64,000 nt of DNA from assembly GCA_035283185.1 (NCBI GenBank), contig DATEUJ010000211.1:1-64000 (forward strand), written 5' to 3'. Numbering within the stretch: the first letter of the stretch is position 1; every line of letters begins with the position of its first letter. The stretch comes from DASSFZ01 sp035283185 (lineage in GTDB: Bacteria > Chloroflexota > Anaerolineae > Fen-1058). Positions 39,167 through 47,666 of this stretch are shown one piece after another. The translations under genes were made by a program, and so were the position numbers. Below the pieces are notes generated by a model, which was not told the DNA's origin, did no database searches, and saw only the letters and a list, made by a program, of their open reading frames with translations.

Positions 39167-40579
39167 ATGCTCAAACCGTCACTCACCACCAATATGACTG
39201 CCGTGCGCGAGCGGATCGTCGGCGTCCGGCAGCATGTGCCGACGCTCAACGGCGAAACGCGCACGTACGTCAACTTCGACAACGCCGCGTCCACGCCGGT
39301 CTTGCAGGACGTGCTCGACACCGTCAACGCCTTCATGCACTGGTATTCGAGCGTCCATCGCGGCACGGGCTTCAAGAGCCGCGTGGCGACGCAGGCGTAC
39401 GACGACGCGCGCGAGATCGTCGCCCGCTTCGTCGGCGCGAATCCGCGCGAGCACGTGGTGATCTTCGGCAAGAATACCAGCGAAGCGATCAACAAGCTGG
39501 CCCGGCGCATCCCGCTGGCGAAGGACGACGTCGTGCTGGTCTCGCAGCTCGAGCACCACAGCAACGATCTGCCCTGGCGCGCCGTCGCGTCGGTCGATCA
39601 CGTCGCCGCCGACGGGCTGGGCGATCTCGACGAGGCCGACTTCGATCGCAAGCTGGATCGGCACCGGGGACGCCTGAAGCTGGTCGCCGTCACCGGCGCG
39701 TCGAACGTCACCGGCTTCCTGCCGTCGATCCACCGCCTGGCCGAGAAAGCGCACGCCGCCGGCGCGCCGATCCTCGTCGACTGCGCACAGCTCGCGCCGC
39801 ATCGCCCTATCTCGATCGGCACGCTCGACGATCCGGCGCACCTCGACTACGTGGCGCTGTCCGCGCACAAGATGTACGCGCCGTTCGGGGCAGGCGCGCT
39901 GATCGGCCGGCGCGACACCTTCGAGACGGGCGCGCCCGACTACAGCGGCGGCGGGACGATCGAAATCGTCACCCTCGATTCGGTCGAGTGGTCGGCCCCT
40001 CCCGAACGCGACGAGGCCGGGTCCCCCAATGTCGTCGGCGCGGTCGCGCTGGCCGCCGCCGTCAAGGCGCTGCAATCCATCGGCATGACGGCCATCGCCG
40101 ATCACGAAGCCGAGCTGACGGCTTATACATTAGAGCGCCTGCAGTCGATCGACGGGGTCCGAATCTACGGCGATCCTGATCCGGCTTCGACGAGCAGCCG
40201 GCTCGGCGTGATTCCGTTCAACGTCGACGGCATGTCGCACTTCAAAGTCGCGGCTATTCTCGGCGCAGAATTCGGCATCGGCGTGCGCAACGGCTGCTTC
40301 TGCGCACATCCGTACCTGCTGCACCTGCTCGGCCTCTCGCACGAGGAATCCGAGGCCGTCCGTCGCAATATCCTGGCCGACGACCGGCGCGAGATGCCCG
40401 GCATGGTGCGCGTGTCCTTCGGCATGTACAACACCGCCGAAGAGGTCGACGTGTTCGTCGACGCCGTGGGGCGCATCGCGCGCGGAAAGGTCTACGGCCG
40501 CTACGAACAGGATGCCCAGTCAGGCGAGTACCGCGCCGTCGATTGGAACCCGGATCTCAGCCACTACTTCCGTCTTTAA
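39167..40579 (+). CDS. Aminotransferase class V / cysteine-desulfurase-like enzyme
   Basis: The 470-residue PLP enzyme has YVNFDNAASTPVLQDVLD at the start, LEHHSNDLPWR, the cofactor Lys near 234 in LSAHKMYAPFGAGAL, and cysteines at about 375 and 377 in RNGCFCAHPYLLHLLG. It is longer than SufS (~410). The motif set is that of the csd/NifS-like subgroup with an unclear substrate. No suf genes are adjacent. The RBS is ACAGGAG. Confidence 0.88.
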   Translation: MLKPSLTTNMTAVRERIVGVRQHVPTLNGETRTYVNFDNAASTPVLQDVLDTVNAFMHWYSSVHRGTGFKSRVATQAYDDAREIVARFVGANPREHVVIFGKNTSEAINKLARRIPLAKDDVVLVSQLEHHSNDLPWRAVASVDHVAADGLGDLDEADFDRKLDRHRGRLKLVAVTGASNVTGFLPSIHRLAEKAHAAGAPILVDCAQLAPHRPISIGTLDDPAHLDYVALSAHKMYAPFGAGALIGRRDTFETGAPDYSGGGTIEIVTLDSVEWSAPPERDEAGSPNVVGAVALAAAVKALQSIGMTAIADHEAELTAYTLERLQSIDGVRIYGDPDPASTSSRLGVIPFNVDGMSHFKVAAILGAEFGIGVRNGCFCAHPYLLHLLGLSHEESEAVRRNILADDRREMPGMVRVSFGMYNTAEEVDVFVDAVGRIARGKVYGRYEQDAQSGEYRAVDWNPDLSHYFRL

Positions 40580-40652
40580 CGTGTTGCGTAGTGCGTGTTT
40601 CGTCACGCAACACGGAATACGCACCACGGATCCGCCGTGCACAAATGTCAGT
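40580..40652. repeat. Inverted word-like repeat before the acetyltransferase gene
   Basis: CGTGTTGCGT and ACGCAACACG face each other at about 40581 and 40604, followed by GGAATACGCACCACGG. It is the same kind of sequence as at 59623-59770. Confidence 0.5.
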
Positions 40653-41222
40653 ATGCCATCCTTGATCATCCGTGCCCTCATCGTCGCCGATGTCCCGCAC
40701 CTCGACCGGATTGACGCCAATTTTGAATCGGATCGCTTCCTCGACCTGGAAAAAGCGGTGGATGGACTGGGCGCCACGTGGCGTCTGATCGAGCGCCCGC
40801 TCGTGCCGCCCTTCGTCTCGACGGATTACGGCCTCCACGGCGACGAGCGCCCGGCGCTGATCGAGCGCCTGCGCCGGAACGACGGGTTGTATCTGGCGGC
40901 GGAAGACGACATGCGCCCGGTGGCGCTTCTCGACGTCGAAGTCGAGGATTGGCGCAAGGCGGCCAACGTGTGGCATCTCTTCGTCGACCGCGCGCACCGG
41001 CGGCAGGGGCTAGGTAGGCAACTCATGCAACGCGCGTTCGATTGGGCGCGCGCCTCCGGGCTGCGCGGTATCGTGTGCGAGACACAGACGAACAACTGGG
41101 CCGCCTGCAACTTCTACCGAAAACTTGGCTTTCAGCTCAGCGGCATCGACGATCACTTCTACTCCAATCAAGATATTGCCGTCAGGGAAATCGCGTTGTT
41201 CTGGTGGTATGAGTTGGACTGA
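40653..41222 (+). CDS. GNAT-family N-acetyltransferase
   Basis: The 189-residue protein starts MPSLIIRALIVADVPHLDRI at 40653. The acetyl-CoA loop is RRQGLGRQLMQRAFDWAR and the last strand pair NNWAACNFYRKLGFQLSGID. A ~50-residue insertion (WRLIERPLVPPFVSTDYGL..) lies before the core. The longer frame from 40512 reads the cysteine-desulfurase gene end and repeat DNA. The substrate is unknown. Confidence 0.85.
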   Translation: MPSLIIRALIVADVPHLDRIDANFESDRFLDLEKAVDGLGATWRLIERPLVPPFVSTDYGLHGDERPALIERLRRNDGLYLAAEDDMRPVALLDVEVEDWRKAANVWHLFVDRAHRRQGLGRQLMQRAFDWARASGLRGIVCETQTNNWAACNFYRKLGFQLSGIDDHFYSNQDIAVREIALFWWYELD

Positions 41223-41272
41223 CGAATGTAGAATGTAGAATGCAGAATAATGTAGAATGTAGAATGTAGAAT
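41223..41272. repeat. Tandem repeat of GAATGTAGAAT units
   Basis: About five imperfect copies of an 8-11-bp unit fill the entire gap and abut the GH1 start codon. A related block lies at 57843-57870. Confidence 0.7.
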
Positions 41273-42631
41273 ATGGCCGAAGTCACACTTCACTTCCCCA
41301 AAGACTTCAAATGGGGCTGCGCCACGTCGCCCTACCAGACCGAAGGCGACAATGTCAACAGCGACTGGTGGGCCTGGGAACAAGGCGAGGGCCACATCGC
41401 GGGCGGGCAAAGATCGGGCAAAGCCTGCGACTGGTGGGGGGATGGATTCCTGGCCGACCTGGACTGGATGGCGCGCCTGAACAACAACGCACACCGCATG
41501 GGCGTCGAGTGGAGCCGCGTCGAGCCGGGCGACGGCCGGTACGACGACGCGGCGATCGATCGCTATCGCTTCATGCTCAAGTCGATGCGCGAGCGCGGGA
41601 TCGAGCCGATGGTGACGCTGCACCATTTCAGCAATCCTATCTGGATCGCCGAGCGGGGCGGTTGGGAGTCGCCCGACATCCTGCGGCTGTTCGAGCGCTA
41701 CGTGGACAAAGTCGTCAGTTCGCTCAAAGACCTGTGTGAGGCGTGGATCACGGTCAACGAGCCGACGGTGTACGCTGCGCTCGGCTACCTCCAGGCTCTA
41801 TTGCAGGACAGTGTGCGCCACCAGACGACGTTCCCGCCCGGCAAGAACGATCCCGACCTGATGCTGGCCGTCGGCGAGAACCTGATGCTCGCGCACGCCG
41901 GCGCGTATCACACGATTCATCGCCTGCAGTCCGAAGCGCGCGTCGGCATCGCGCACGCCATGCAACAGCTCGATCCGCTCAACCCGCGATCGCTGCTCGA
42001 TCGATGGGCGCTCAGGCAGCACGATCGGTTCACGAATCAAAGCGTGCTCGACGCGGTGTTCTCGGGACGTATCCTGCGCCGGGTCGGATCGCGCCGCGTG
42101 CGCGCGCTGCGCGACACGGTCGACTTCATCGGTCTGAACTACTACGCGCGCGAGCTCGTCGCCTTCGATCGGCGCTCGCCGCAGACGCTGTTTGGCCGTC
42201 GCGTGCAGAACCCTGACGGCGAGTTCAGCGACAAGAACTACGGCGAGGTGTATCCGCGCGGGTTGTATCGGCTGCTGCGCCGCCTGAAACGCACCGGCAA
42301 GCCGATCTACATCACCGAGAACGGCCTGCCCGATCACGACGACGACCGGCGACCCGCATTCCTCGTCAACCATCTCAAGCAGGCGTGGCACGCTATCAAC
42401 GAGAACGTGCCGGTGATGGGTTACTACCACTGGACGCTGACCGACAGCTTCGAATGGGCCGAGGGCTGGAATCTGCGCTTCGGGCTGGTCGAGCTGGACC
42501 CCGATACGCAGAGGCGGTCGCTGCGGCGGAGCGGCGAGTTGTACGCCGAGGTCTGCAAGGCCAATGTTCTCGACACTGACATGGTGCGCCGCTACGCACC
42601 TGAACTGATGGAGACGGTGTTCAAAGGATGA
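41273..42631 (+). CDS. Glycoside hydrolase family 1 (beta-glucosidase-like)
   Basis: The 452-residue enzyme has the acid/base Glu 163 in TVNEP and nucleophile Glu ~349 in YITENG. The substrate pocket is WSRVEP, HHFSNPIWIAERGGWES and NYYARELV. The C-terminal aglycone loop is MGYYHWTLTDSFEWAEGW. It acts on beta-linked glucosides or galactosides in the cytoplasm; there is no signal peptide. No sugar transporter is adjacent. Confidence 0.93.
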   Translation: MAEVTLHFPKDFKWGCATSPYQTEGDNVNSDWWAWEQGEGHIAGGQRSGKACDWWGDGFLADLDWMARLNNNAHRMGVEWSRVEPGDGRYDDAAIDRYRFMLKSMRERGIEPMVTLHHFSNPIWIAERGGWESPDILRLFERYVDKVVSSLKDLCEAWITVNEPTVYAALGYLQALLQDSVRHQTTFPPGKNDPDLMLAVGENLMLAHAGAYHTIHRLQSEARVGIAHAMQQLDPLNPRSLLDRWALRQHDRFTNQSVLDAVFSGRILRRVGSRRVRALRDTVDFIGLNYYARELVAFDRRSPQTLFGRRVQNPDGEFSDKNYGEVYPRGLYRLLRRLKRTGKPIYITENGLPDHDDDRRPAFLVNHLKQAWHAINENVPVMGYYHWTLTDSFEWAEGWNLRFGLVELDPDTQRRSLRRSGELYAEVCKANVLDTDMVRRYAPELMETVFKG

Positions 42632-42727
42632 AGGATGAAGCCTGTCCTGAGCGCAGTCGAAGGAGCGAAAGGATGAAGATCTTCATCCTTGCCCCGTGGT
42701 ATAATCCGCCTCGTAGTCGGCCCGTAC
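42632..42727. repeat. Dispersed repeat and palindrome before the tRNA gene
   Basis: GCCTGTCCTGAGCGCAGTCG at 42638 is a copy of the widespread CTTCGACTxxGCTCAGG repeat. GGATGAAGATCTTCATCC at 42672-42689 is a perfect palindrome that could end GH1 transcription. Confidence 0.5.
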
Positions 42728-42814
42728 GGAGAGGTAGCGTAGTCCGGCCTAACGCGCGCGCCTGGAGAGCGCGTGTGCCGAAAGGCACCGCGGGTTCAAA
42801 TCCCGCCCTCTCCG
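42728..42814 (+). tRNA. tRNA-Ser (anticodon GGA)
   Basis: The acceptor stem GGAGAGG pairs with CCTCTCC. The anticodon arm GCGCGCCT-GGA-GAGCGCG carries the serine anticodon GGA, and the long variable arm (TGTGCCGAAAGGCACC) is typical for tRNA-Ser. The T arm is GCGGGTTCAAATCCCGC. The CCA end is not encoded. The SRP RNA gene follows ~40 bp later. Confidence 0.95.
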
Positions 42815-42853
42815 CCTTGTTTGACAAGAAACCTGACCCCTTGTACCATTCTG

Positions 42854-43091
42854 GCCGGTCGTGCTAGATGGGGAGCTAGTGGTGCCCTCTCGGCCCAGCC
42901 GTGCCCGCAATCCACTTAGCGGGGTCGAATTCCCCCTCGAGGGTTGAGCGGCCGCAGCCCGCCCAGGGTAAGTGGCGACGACGATCGGGTCCGGCGCGGC
43001 AGAAGACTTCGAACCCCGCCAGGTCCGGAAGGAAGCAACGGTAAGGAGACCCTTCTGGGTGCCGCCGGGGCGCCTGGTCTGAGCAGGCTGT
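42854..43091 (+). ncRNA. ffs: Signal recognition particle RNA, large bacterial type
   Basis: The domain IV core GTCCGGAAGGAAGCAA lies near 43022. The 5' part has GTGCTAGATGGGGAG and later CGCAATCC, GGGGTCGAATTCCCC, which match the ~265-nt SRP RNAs with an Alu domain known from Deinococcus/Thermus and many Gram-positives. The ends are approximate. It guides signal-peptide proteins to the membrane with Ffh. Confidence 0.88.
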
Positions 43092-43152
43092 CCGAAGCAG
43101 TCTGTGGCGGCAGATTCGACAGGGGGTGCACGACCAATTCGTCTATTCACGA

Positions 43153-43173
43153 GAGGGCGCTTGCGCCCTCTTA
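43153..43173 (+). terminator. Hairpin after SRP RNA
   Basis: Arms GAGGGCGC and GCGCCCTC with a TT loop, followed by TTATGGT. The T-run is weak, but the location fits an SRP RNA terminator. Confidence 0.55.
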
Positions 43174-43182
43174 TGGTCTCAT

Positions 43183-44637
43183 ATGACAAAGCATCCATCG
43201 AGACGCCGAAGCGCCATCCCACCGAAGGCCGTTATCGCCTTCGCCGCGCTGGCGCTCGCTTTCGGCGCTATGGCTGCGGGTTATAACTTGCGCCTCAAGG
43301 CCGTCACACTCGTCGTCGACGGCCAACCGTTCGCGATCCGATCGAACCAGAATACAGTCGGCGGCGTGCTGCGCAACGCCGGCCTGACACTGCATCCGGA
43401 AGATCGCGTCGTGCCCGCGCTCGAAGATCCCGTGGAGGAAATTGACACGATCGACATCGCCCACGCCCGGCCGCTCACGATCCTCGTCGACGGGCAGACG
43501 CTGGCCGTGCGCACGCACGCGGCGACGCTGGCCGAACTGTTCGCCCAATACGGTATTCGGATCAATCCGCAAGATGCGCTTCACGTCGACGGGAATCCGG
43601 TCGGGGTCGGGTCAGGGTTCGCAGGCGCGCCGACCACGCCCCATACGGTGTCCATCCAGCGCGCCATCTCGCTCACCGTCACTTTCGACGACGGCTCGTC
43701 GCGCACGCTGCTCACGACTCAAGCGACGGTGGGGCAGGCGCTGAAGGAAGCCGGTATCGAGGTGTACGCCGCCGATCGCCTGACGCCAGCCGCGAATAGC
43801 CGCATCATCAGACCCACTTCGGCGCATATCGAGCGCTCGGTTCCGGTATCGGTGCAGGTCGATGGGCGGGCGATCCGCACGCGCACGCACGCCGAGCGTG
43901 TGGGTGATCTTCTGGCGGAGTTAGGCGTCCCGCTGCAGGGCCAGGACTACACGCAGCCCCCGCTCGACGCGCCGGTGCAGCCCGATCTGAGCGTGCGCGT
44001 CGTGCGCGTCGCCGAGTCCTTCTTCATCGAGCAAGAGCCGGTCGCCTTCGAGACGCAGATCCTGCCCAATCCGGACATGGAGATCGATACACAGCAGCTC
44101 GTGCAAGAGGGCCGGAGCGGCGTGCTGCAAAAGCGCATCCGCGTGCGCTACGAGGACGGCCAGGAAGTGGGGCGGCAGCTTGAGGATCGCGTGCTCGTTC
44201 GCGCGCCGCAGCACAAGATCATCCATTACGGCGCGAAGATCGTCATCCGCACGATCGACACGCCGAGCGGGCCGCGCGAGTACTGGCGGCGCTTTCGCGC
44301 CTACGCCACGTCGTACAGCGCGGCGACGGCCGGCACGCCGAAGACTGCGCCGTGGTATGGCACCACGGCGACCGGCCTGAAGATGCGCAAGGGCATCGTC
44401 GCCGTCGACCCGGCGGTCATTCCGCTGCACACCGAGCTGTACGTGCCGGGCTACGGCATCGGCCTGGCCGGCGACACGGGAGGAGGCGTCATCGGCCGCT
44501 GGGTCGATCTCGGCTACGACGACGACAACCTGGTCACCTGGCATCAGTGGGTCGACGTGTATCTGCTCACGCCGGCGCCGCCCGCCGACAAGATCAAGTA
44601 CATCTTGCCCGACTGGCCCACCTTCTCCGGCCGGTAG
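43183..44637 (+). CDS. DUF348/G5/3D-domain cell-wall protein (Rpf/YabE-like)
   Basis: The 484-residue protein starts at ATG 43183 and has a membrane helix at about 13-33. Three DUF348 repeats (e.g. FAIRSNQNTVGGVLRNAGLT; LAVRTHAATLAELFAQYGIR; IRTRTHAERVGDLLAELGVP) are followed by a G5 domain (QKRIRVRYEDGQEVGRQLED) and a C-terminal 3D domain (AYATSYSAAT.. GIVAVDPAVIPLHTELYVPG). A fourth beta repeat lies between. This matches secreted murein-active proteins; the 3D domain is a likely lytic transglycosylase fold with Asp residues. In Bacillus a gene of this type also lies next to rsmA (ksgA), as here. Confidence 0.88.
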   Translation: MTKHPSRRRSAIPPKAVIAFAALALAFGAMAAGYNLRLKAVTLVVDGQPFAIRSNQNTVGGVLRNAGLTLHPEDRVVPALEDPVEEIDTIDIAHARPLTILVDGQTLAVRTHAATLAELFAQYGIRINPQDALHVDGNPVGVGSGFAGAPTTPHTVSIQRAISLTVTFDDGSSRTLLTTQATVGQALKEAGIEVYAADRLTPAANSRIIRPTSAHIERSVPVSVQVDGRAIRTRTHAERVGDLLAELGVPLQGQDYTQPPLDAPVQPDLSVRVVRVAESFFIEQEPVAFETQILPNPDMEIDTQQLVQEGRSGVLQKRIRVRYEDGQEVGRQLEDRVLVRAPQHKIIHYGAKIVIRTIDTPSGPREYWRRFRAYATSYSAATAGTPKTAPWYGTTATGLKMRKGIVAVDPAVIPLHTELYVPGYGIGLAGDTGGGVIGRWVDLGYDDDNLVTWHQWVDVYLLTPAPPADKIKYILPDWPTFSGR

Positions 44638-44681
44638 GCCCCTTCCCCTTCACACTCGTTCAGGGTCAGGGCAGGCTCTGC

Positions 44682-45626
44682 ATGTCTTCCGCGTCCGACG
44701 TCCGCGATCTCCTCGCCCGATTCAACCTGCGCCCGCGCAAAAGTCTGGGGCAGAATTTTCTCGTCGACGACGCGGCGCTCGATCGCATCGTCGCCGCCGC
44801 CGATCTGACCCCGGAAGACACGGTGTTGGAGATCGGCCCCGGACTCGGCACGCTCACACGGCGCCTCGCGCGAGCTGCCGGCCAGGTGATCTCCGTCGAG
44901 CTCGATCAAAACCTGATCCCCGTCTTGCGCCACACGCTGGCGGGCTACTCTAACGTCGAACTGGTTCACGGCGATATCCTGGAACTCGATCCAGCTTCCC
45001 TCGTCGGCGAATCATTGCGCGGACAGACCGACCACCCGACCACGCGACCACGTGACCACGCGGCCACCCGACCACCCGACTACCCGACCACGCGACCACC
45101 CGACCACCCGACTACCCGACTACCTGACTACAAAGTCGTCGCCAACCTTCCGTACTATATCACGTCGGCCGTCATACGGCATTTGCTTGAAGCGCCGGCG
45201 CGCCCGTCGCGGCTGATCCTGACCGTGCAACTTGAAGTCGCGCAGCGATTGATCGCCGGGCCGGGCGACATGAGCCTGCTCGCGGTCGGCGTCCAGCTCT
45301 ACGGCGCGCCAACCATCGTGACGCGCATCAAGGCCGGGGCGTTCTATCCCGCGCCCAAAGTCGATTCAGCGGTCGTGCGCATCGAGGTGCATGCGCAGCC
45401 GCCGGCCGAGGTGCGCGATGTCGACTACTTCTTCGCCGTCGTGCGGGCCGGCTTCGGGCAGAAGCGCAAGCAGTTGCACAACTCGTTGAGGATCGGATTG
45501 TCGCTGCCCGCCGAGGTCGTCGAAGCCGCGCTGGCGAAGGCCGGGATCGATGCCAAACGCCGGGCGGAAACGCTCACGCTCGACGAGTGGGCCGCGCTGG
45601 CTAATGCGTTGCGCGTGGAAATGTAG
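44682..45626 (+). CDS. rsmA: 16S rRNA (adenine1518/1519-N6)-dimethyltransferase with inserted repeat
   Basis: The 314-residue protein has KSLGQNFLVDDAALDRIVAA, the SAM site EIGPGLGTLTRRLA near 49, VELD and the catalytic NLPYY near 155. Between the third SAM-binding strand (HGDILELDP) and NLPYY about 37 residues of TTRPPDHP-like text replace the usual ~5-10, coded by tandem repeats. C-terminal domain: FGQKRKQLHNSLR. The start ATG 44682 lacks a strong RBS. The insertion sits in a surface loop, so activity is plausible. Confidence 0.93.
   Translation: MSSASDVRDLLARFNLRPRKSLGQNFLVDDAALDRIVAAADLTPEDTVLEIGPGLGTLTRRLARAAGQVISVELDQNLIPVLRHTLAGYSNVELVHGDILELDPASLVGESLRGQTDHPTTRPRDHAATRPPDYPTTRPPDHPTTRLPDYKVVANLPYYITSAVIRHLLEAPARPSRLILTVQLEVAQRLIAGPGDMSLLAVGVQLYGAPTIVTRIKAGAFYPAPKVDSAVVRIEVHAQPPAEVRDVDYFFAVVRAGFGQKRKQLHNSLRIGLSLPAEVVEAALAKAGIDAKRRAETLTLDEWAALANALRVEM
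45021..45131. repeat. Tandem minisatellite inside rsmA (CGACCACCC units)
   Basis: About a dozen imperfect 8-9-bp units of the form CGACCACCC, CGACTACCC or CGACCACGC run in tandem. The total length of the array keeps the reading frame and gives Thr/Arg/Pro/Asp-rich protein text. Confidence 0.85.
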
Positions 45627-45658
45627 TCTAGCCCCTCGTGGGCGGCGGGCACAAGGCC

Positions 45659-46363
45659 CTAGGCTACAGGGTTTCCGGATATGTTCTTATCCGCGTACAC
45701 GCCGCGATACTCCGGCGGCAGCATCGACGCGATGCGGTGCATGATCAGATCGGTATACTCTTCCAGCTCCCCCGTGCTGGCGCGCCCCTGTGGCAGGCGA
45801 ATCAGCTCACCGACATGACAGTGCACCGTCTCGCGCTTCAGGCGGCGCAAGTTGCCCGCGACCTTCTCGGTGCCCCAGATGGCGATCGGGAGGATCGGCA
45901 CGCCGGCGCGTGTGGCGAGATAAGTCGCGCCCGTCTTGCCTGGCAGCAACCCGCCGCTCCGGCTGCGCGTTCCCTCAGGCGCTATACCAAATGCCGTTCC
46001 ATGCGCCAGCTCGTTCAGCGCGATGCGCAGCGCGTCACGGCTCGGGTTGTCGCGATCGATCCAGATAACACCCAGGCGATCCAGAGCCCAACCGACGAGG
46101 AAATCACGGCGGTGCTCGATCGCTGCGAAGGCGGTGCCGGGGCGAACCGGCATGACGGCTAAAACAACCAGCGGGTCGAACGAGCTGAGATGATTGGAAA
46201 CGCCGACGAATGCGCCCTGCATCGGCACGCGCTCCACTCCCTGCGCGTCGAGACGCGTGGTGACCATGGCGACGATTCGCGCGACCAGGCGCACAGCGTG
46301 GTGGAAGCCCGGCGTTGTGTGGCGGCGCGGCAGTTCAGAACGTGAGGCATGGGGCCCGGTCAT
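45659..46363 (-). CDS. plsC: 1-acyl-sn-glycerol-3-phosphate acyltransferase
   Basis: The 234-residue protein has the acyltransferase motif NHLSSFD (His 58, Asp 63), then APEGTRSRSGGLLPGKTGAT and VPILPIAIWGTE. It adds the second acyl chain in phospholipid synthesis at the membrane. The start overlaps the upstream LysM-lipoprotein stop by four bases, so they are co-translated. The N-terminal 20 residues are basic. Confidence 0.9.
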   Translation of the reverse strand: MTGPHASRSELPRRHTTPGFHHAVRLVARIVAMVTTRLDAQGVERVPMQGAFVGVSNHLSSFDPLVVLAVMPVRPGTAFAAIEHRRDFLVGWALDRLGVIWIDRDNPSRDALRIALNELAHGTAFGIAPEGTRSRSGGLLPGKTGATYLATRAGVPILPIAIWGTEKVAGNLRRLKRETVHCHVGELIRLPQGRASTGELEEYTDLIMHRIASMLPPEYRGVYADKNISGNPVA

Positions 46364-47397
46364 GGCTGGGCGGCCTGTCCTTGTGCGGCGAGTGCATAAT
46401 CGGCGGGCGGTAATCCATGCGGGCCGTTCGGCGCGATGCTGATTTCAAACTCGGCGGTCGCGCCTGCCGGAAGCGTGCCGTCGCCGACAGTGGCCTGCCG
46501 GAAACCGGTGACGCGGCCTGTGTCGTCGTACGTCGTCAGCACCACGTTGACGCCGGTCGCTGTGGCGCTGCCCTGGTTGGCAACAGACCCGCCGACCTTG
46601 AACTGGAGGCCGTCTACAACGCCTTCTCGACCGGTGACGGCGATGGACATGTAGCGGCTGCCCGGCTCGGTTGATGCCTCGGCGCGAATGGGGGTGACGA
46701 CGAACGAGGCAGCGCCCGGCGGCACGCCTGACGGCGCAAACAACACCCCGAACGGAGACTTGCCGTCAATCGGGATCACCTCCAGCGCCGTGAAAGCTGT
46801 GGCTGCGGCGACCTCTTCACCTGAGGTGTTCAGCAGAGCCACTCGCACCTGCGTGTTCTCCAGGGCGGCGCCGGATGTGTTGAGTATTTCACCCTGCACG
46901 ACGATGCTTCCGACCGGAGTTTCGTACAGCGCTGCGCCTCGAACGGATACCGGCAGCGGCGCGGGTGTGGGCAGCAACAGTCCGCCGCCGGAGGTCGACC
47001 CCGCTGGGCGGGGCGCGAGCAGAGGCGCCCCTGGCCCCAGTGGAATGATCAGACGCTGACCGATCTGAAGTGTCTCCGGCGTGAGCACGCCGTTCGCGAC
47101 CTGAAGCGCATCGAGCGTGACCCCGTAGTCTTGTGCAATGTCGATCAGCGTCTCTCCCGGCTGCACGATGTGAATGACCGGGGTGGGTGTAGGAGCCGGT
47201 ATGGCGGTCGGCAGCGGGGGCTGCTCCCCGACGGAGCGCGTCGCGCTCAGCGCGGGCGTCGGCGCACGCAGCGTCACCCCGAGCGGCTCAGGCGTCGGCG
47301 CAGGCGCATCGGTTGGCCGTCCGCATCCGGTCGCGAGGGCGACCAACGCAATCCACCCCGCTAGGCGGGGCGCGAGCAGCGGCGCTGAACGTCGCAT
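46360..47397 (-). CDS. LysM lipoprotein with repeat-derived signal peptide
   Basis: The 345-residue protein starts MRRSAPLLAPRLAGWIALVA at 47397, with lipobox LATGC. A Pro/Thr linker leads to one LysM domain at about 75-120 (IVQPGETLIDIAQDYGVTLD, LQIGQRLIIP). The C-terminal half is two FxLYD-like beta domains (IVVQGEILNTSGAALENTQV; GGSVANQGSATATGVNVVLT). The APLLAPRLAG stretch in the signal peptide and APLLAPRPAG after LysM are coded by copies of one DNA repeat (47358-47388 and 46998-47030). It binds murein outside the membrane. The operon continues into plsC. Confidence 0.85.
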   Translation of the reverse strand: MRRSAPLLAPRLAGWIALVALATGCGRPTDAPAPTPEPLGVTLRAPTPALSATRSVGEQPPLPTAIPAPTPTPVIHIVQPGETLIDIAQDYGVTLDALQVANGVLTPETLQIGQRLIIPLGPGAPLLAPRPAGSTSGGGLLLPTPAPLPVSVRGAALYETPVGSIVVQGEILNTSGAALENTQVRVALLNTSGEEVAAATAFTALEVIPIDGKSPFGVLFAPSGVPPGAASFVVTPIRAEASTEPGSRYMSIAVTGREGVVDGLQFKVGGSVANQGSATATGVNVVLTTYDDTGRVTGFRQATVGDGTLPAGATAEFEISIAPNGPHGLPPADYALAAQGQAAQP

Positions 47398-47587
47398 GCA
47401 CATCTCTTTACCTGCCCATGGATGGCGCGATTATACCAGTTCTCTGATGGCCTGTGGCGACCGGTGCCATCTTGTCGCTGCTTCTGTTCTGTGCTACACT
47501 CATTATGGACGGTATTGGTGCTGAACTCGGTCGACTCTGCGGCGCTGCCTTCGGTGGGCACGGCAGCCGCGGATACTTCGCAGGCAA

Positions 47588-47620
47588 CGCGCTCGCTGCT
47601 TGCGCCCCGCCCAGCGGGGT
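47588..47620. repeat. Third copy of the GC-rich repeat found in the LysM gene
   Basis: CTGCTTGCGCCCCGCCCAGC here is the reverse complement of the two copies inside the neighbouring lipoprotein gene. It lies in the divergent promoter region 47404-47666, which otherwise shows no gene. Confidence 0.6.
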
Positions 47621-47666
47621 TGACGTTGAAACTCTACCTCTGCGGACGTGAACCCAGGTATCCGGT

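Noticed and set aside
42854..43091. tmRNA or RNase P RNA
   Set aside because: The GTCCGGAAGGAAGCAA core is specific for SRP RNA.
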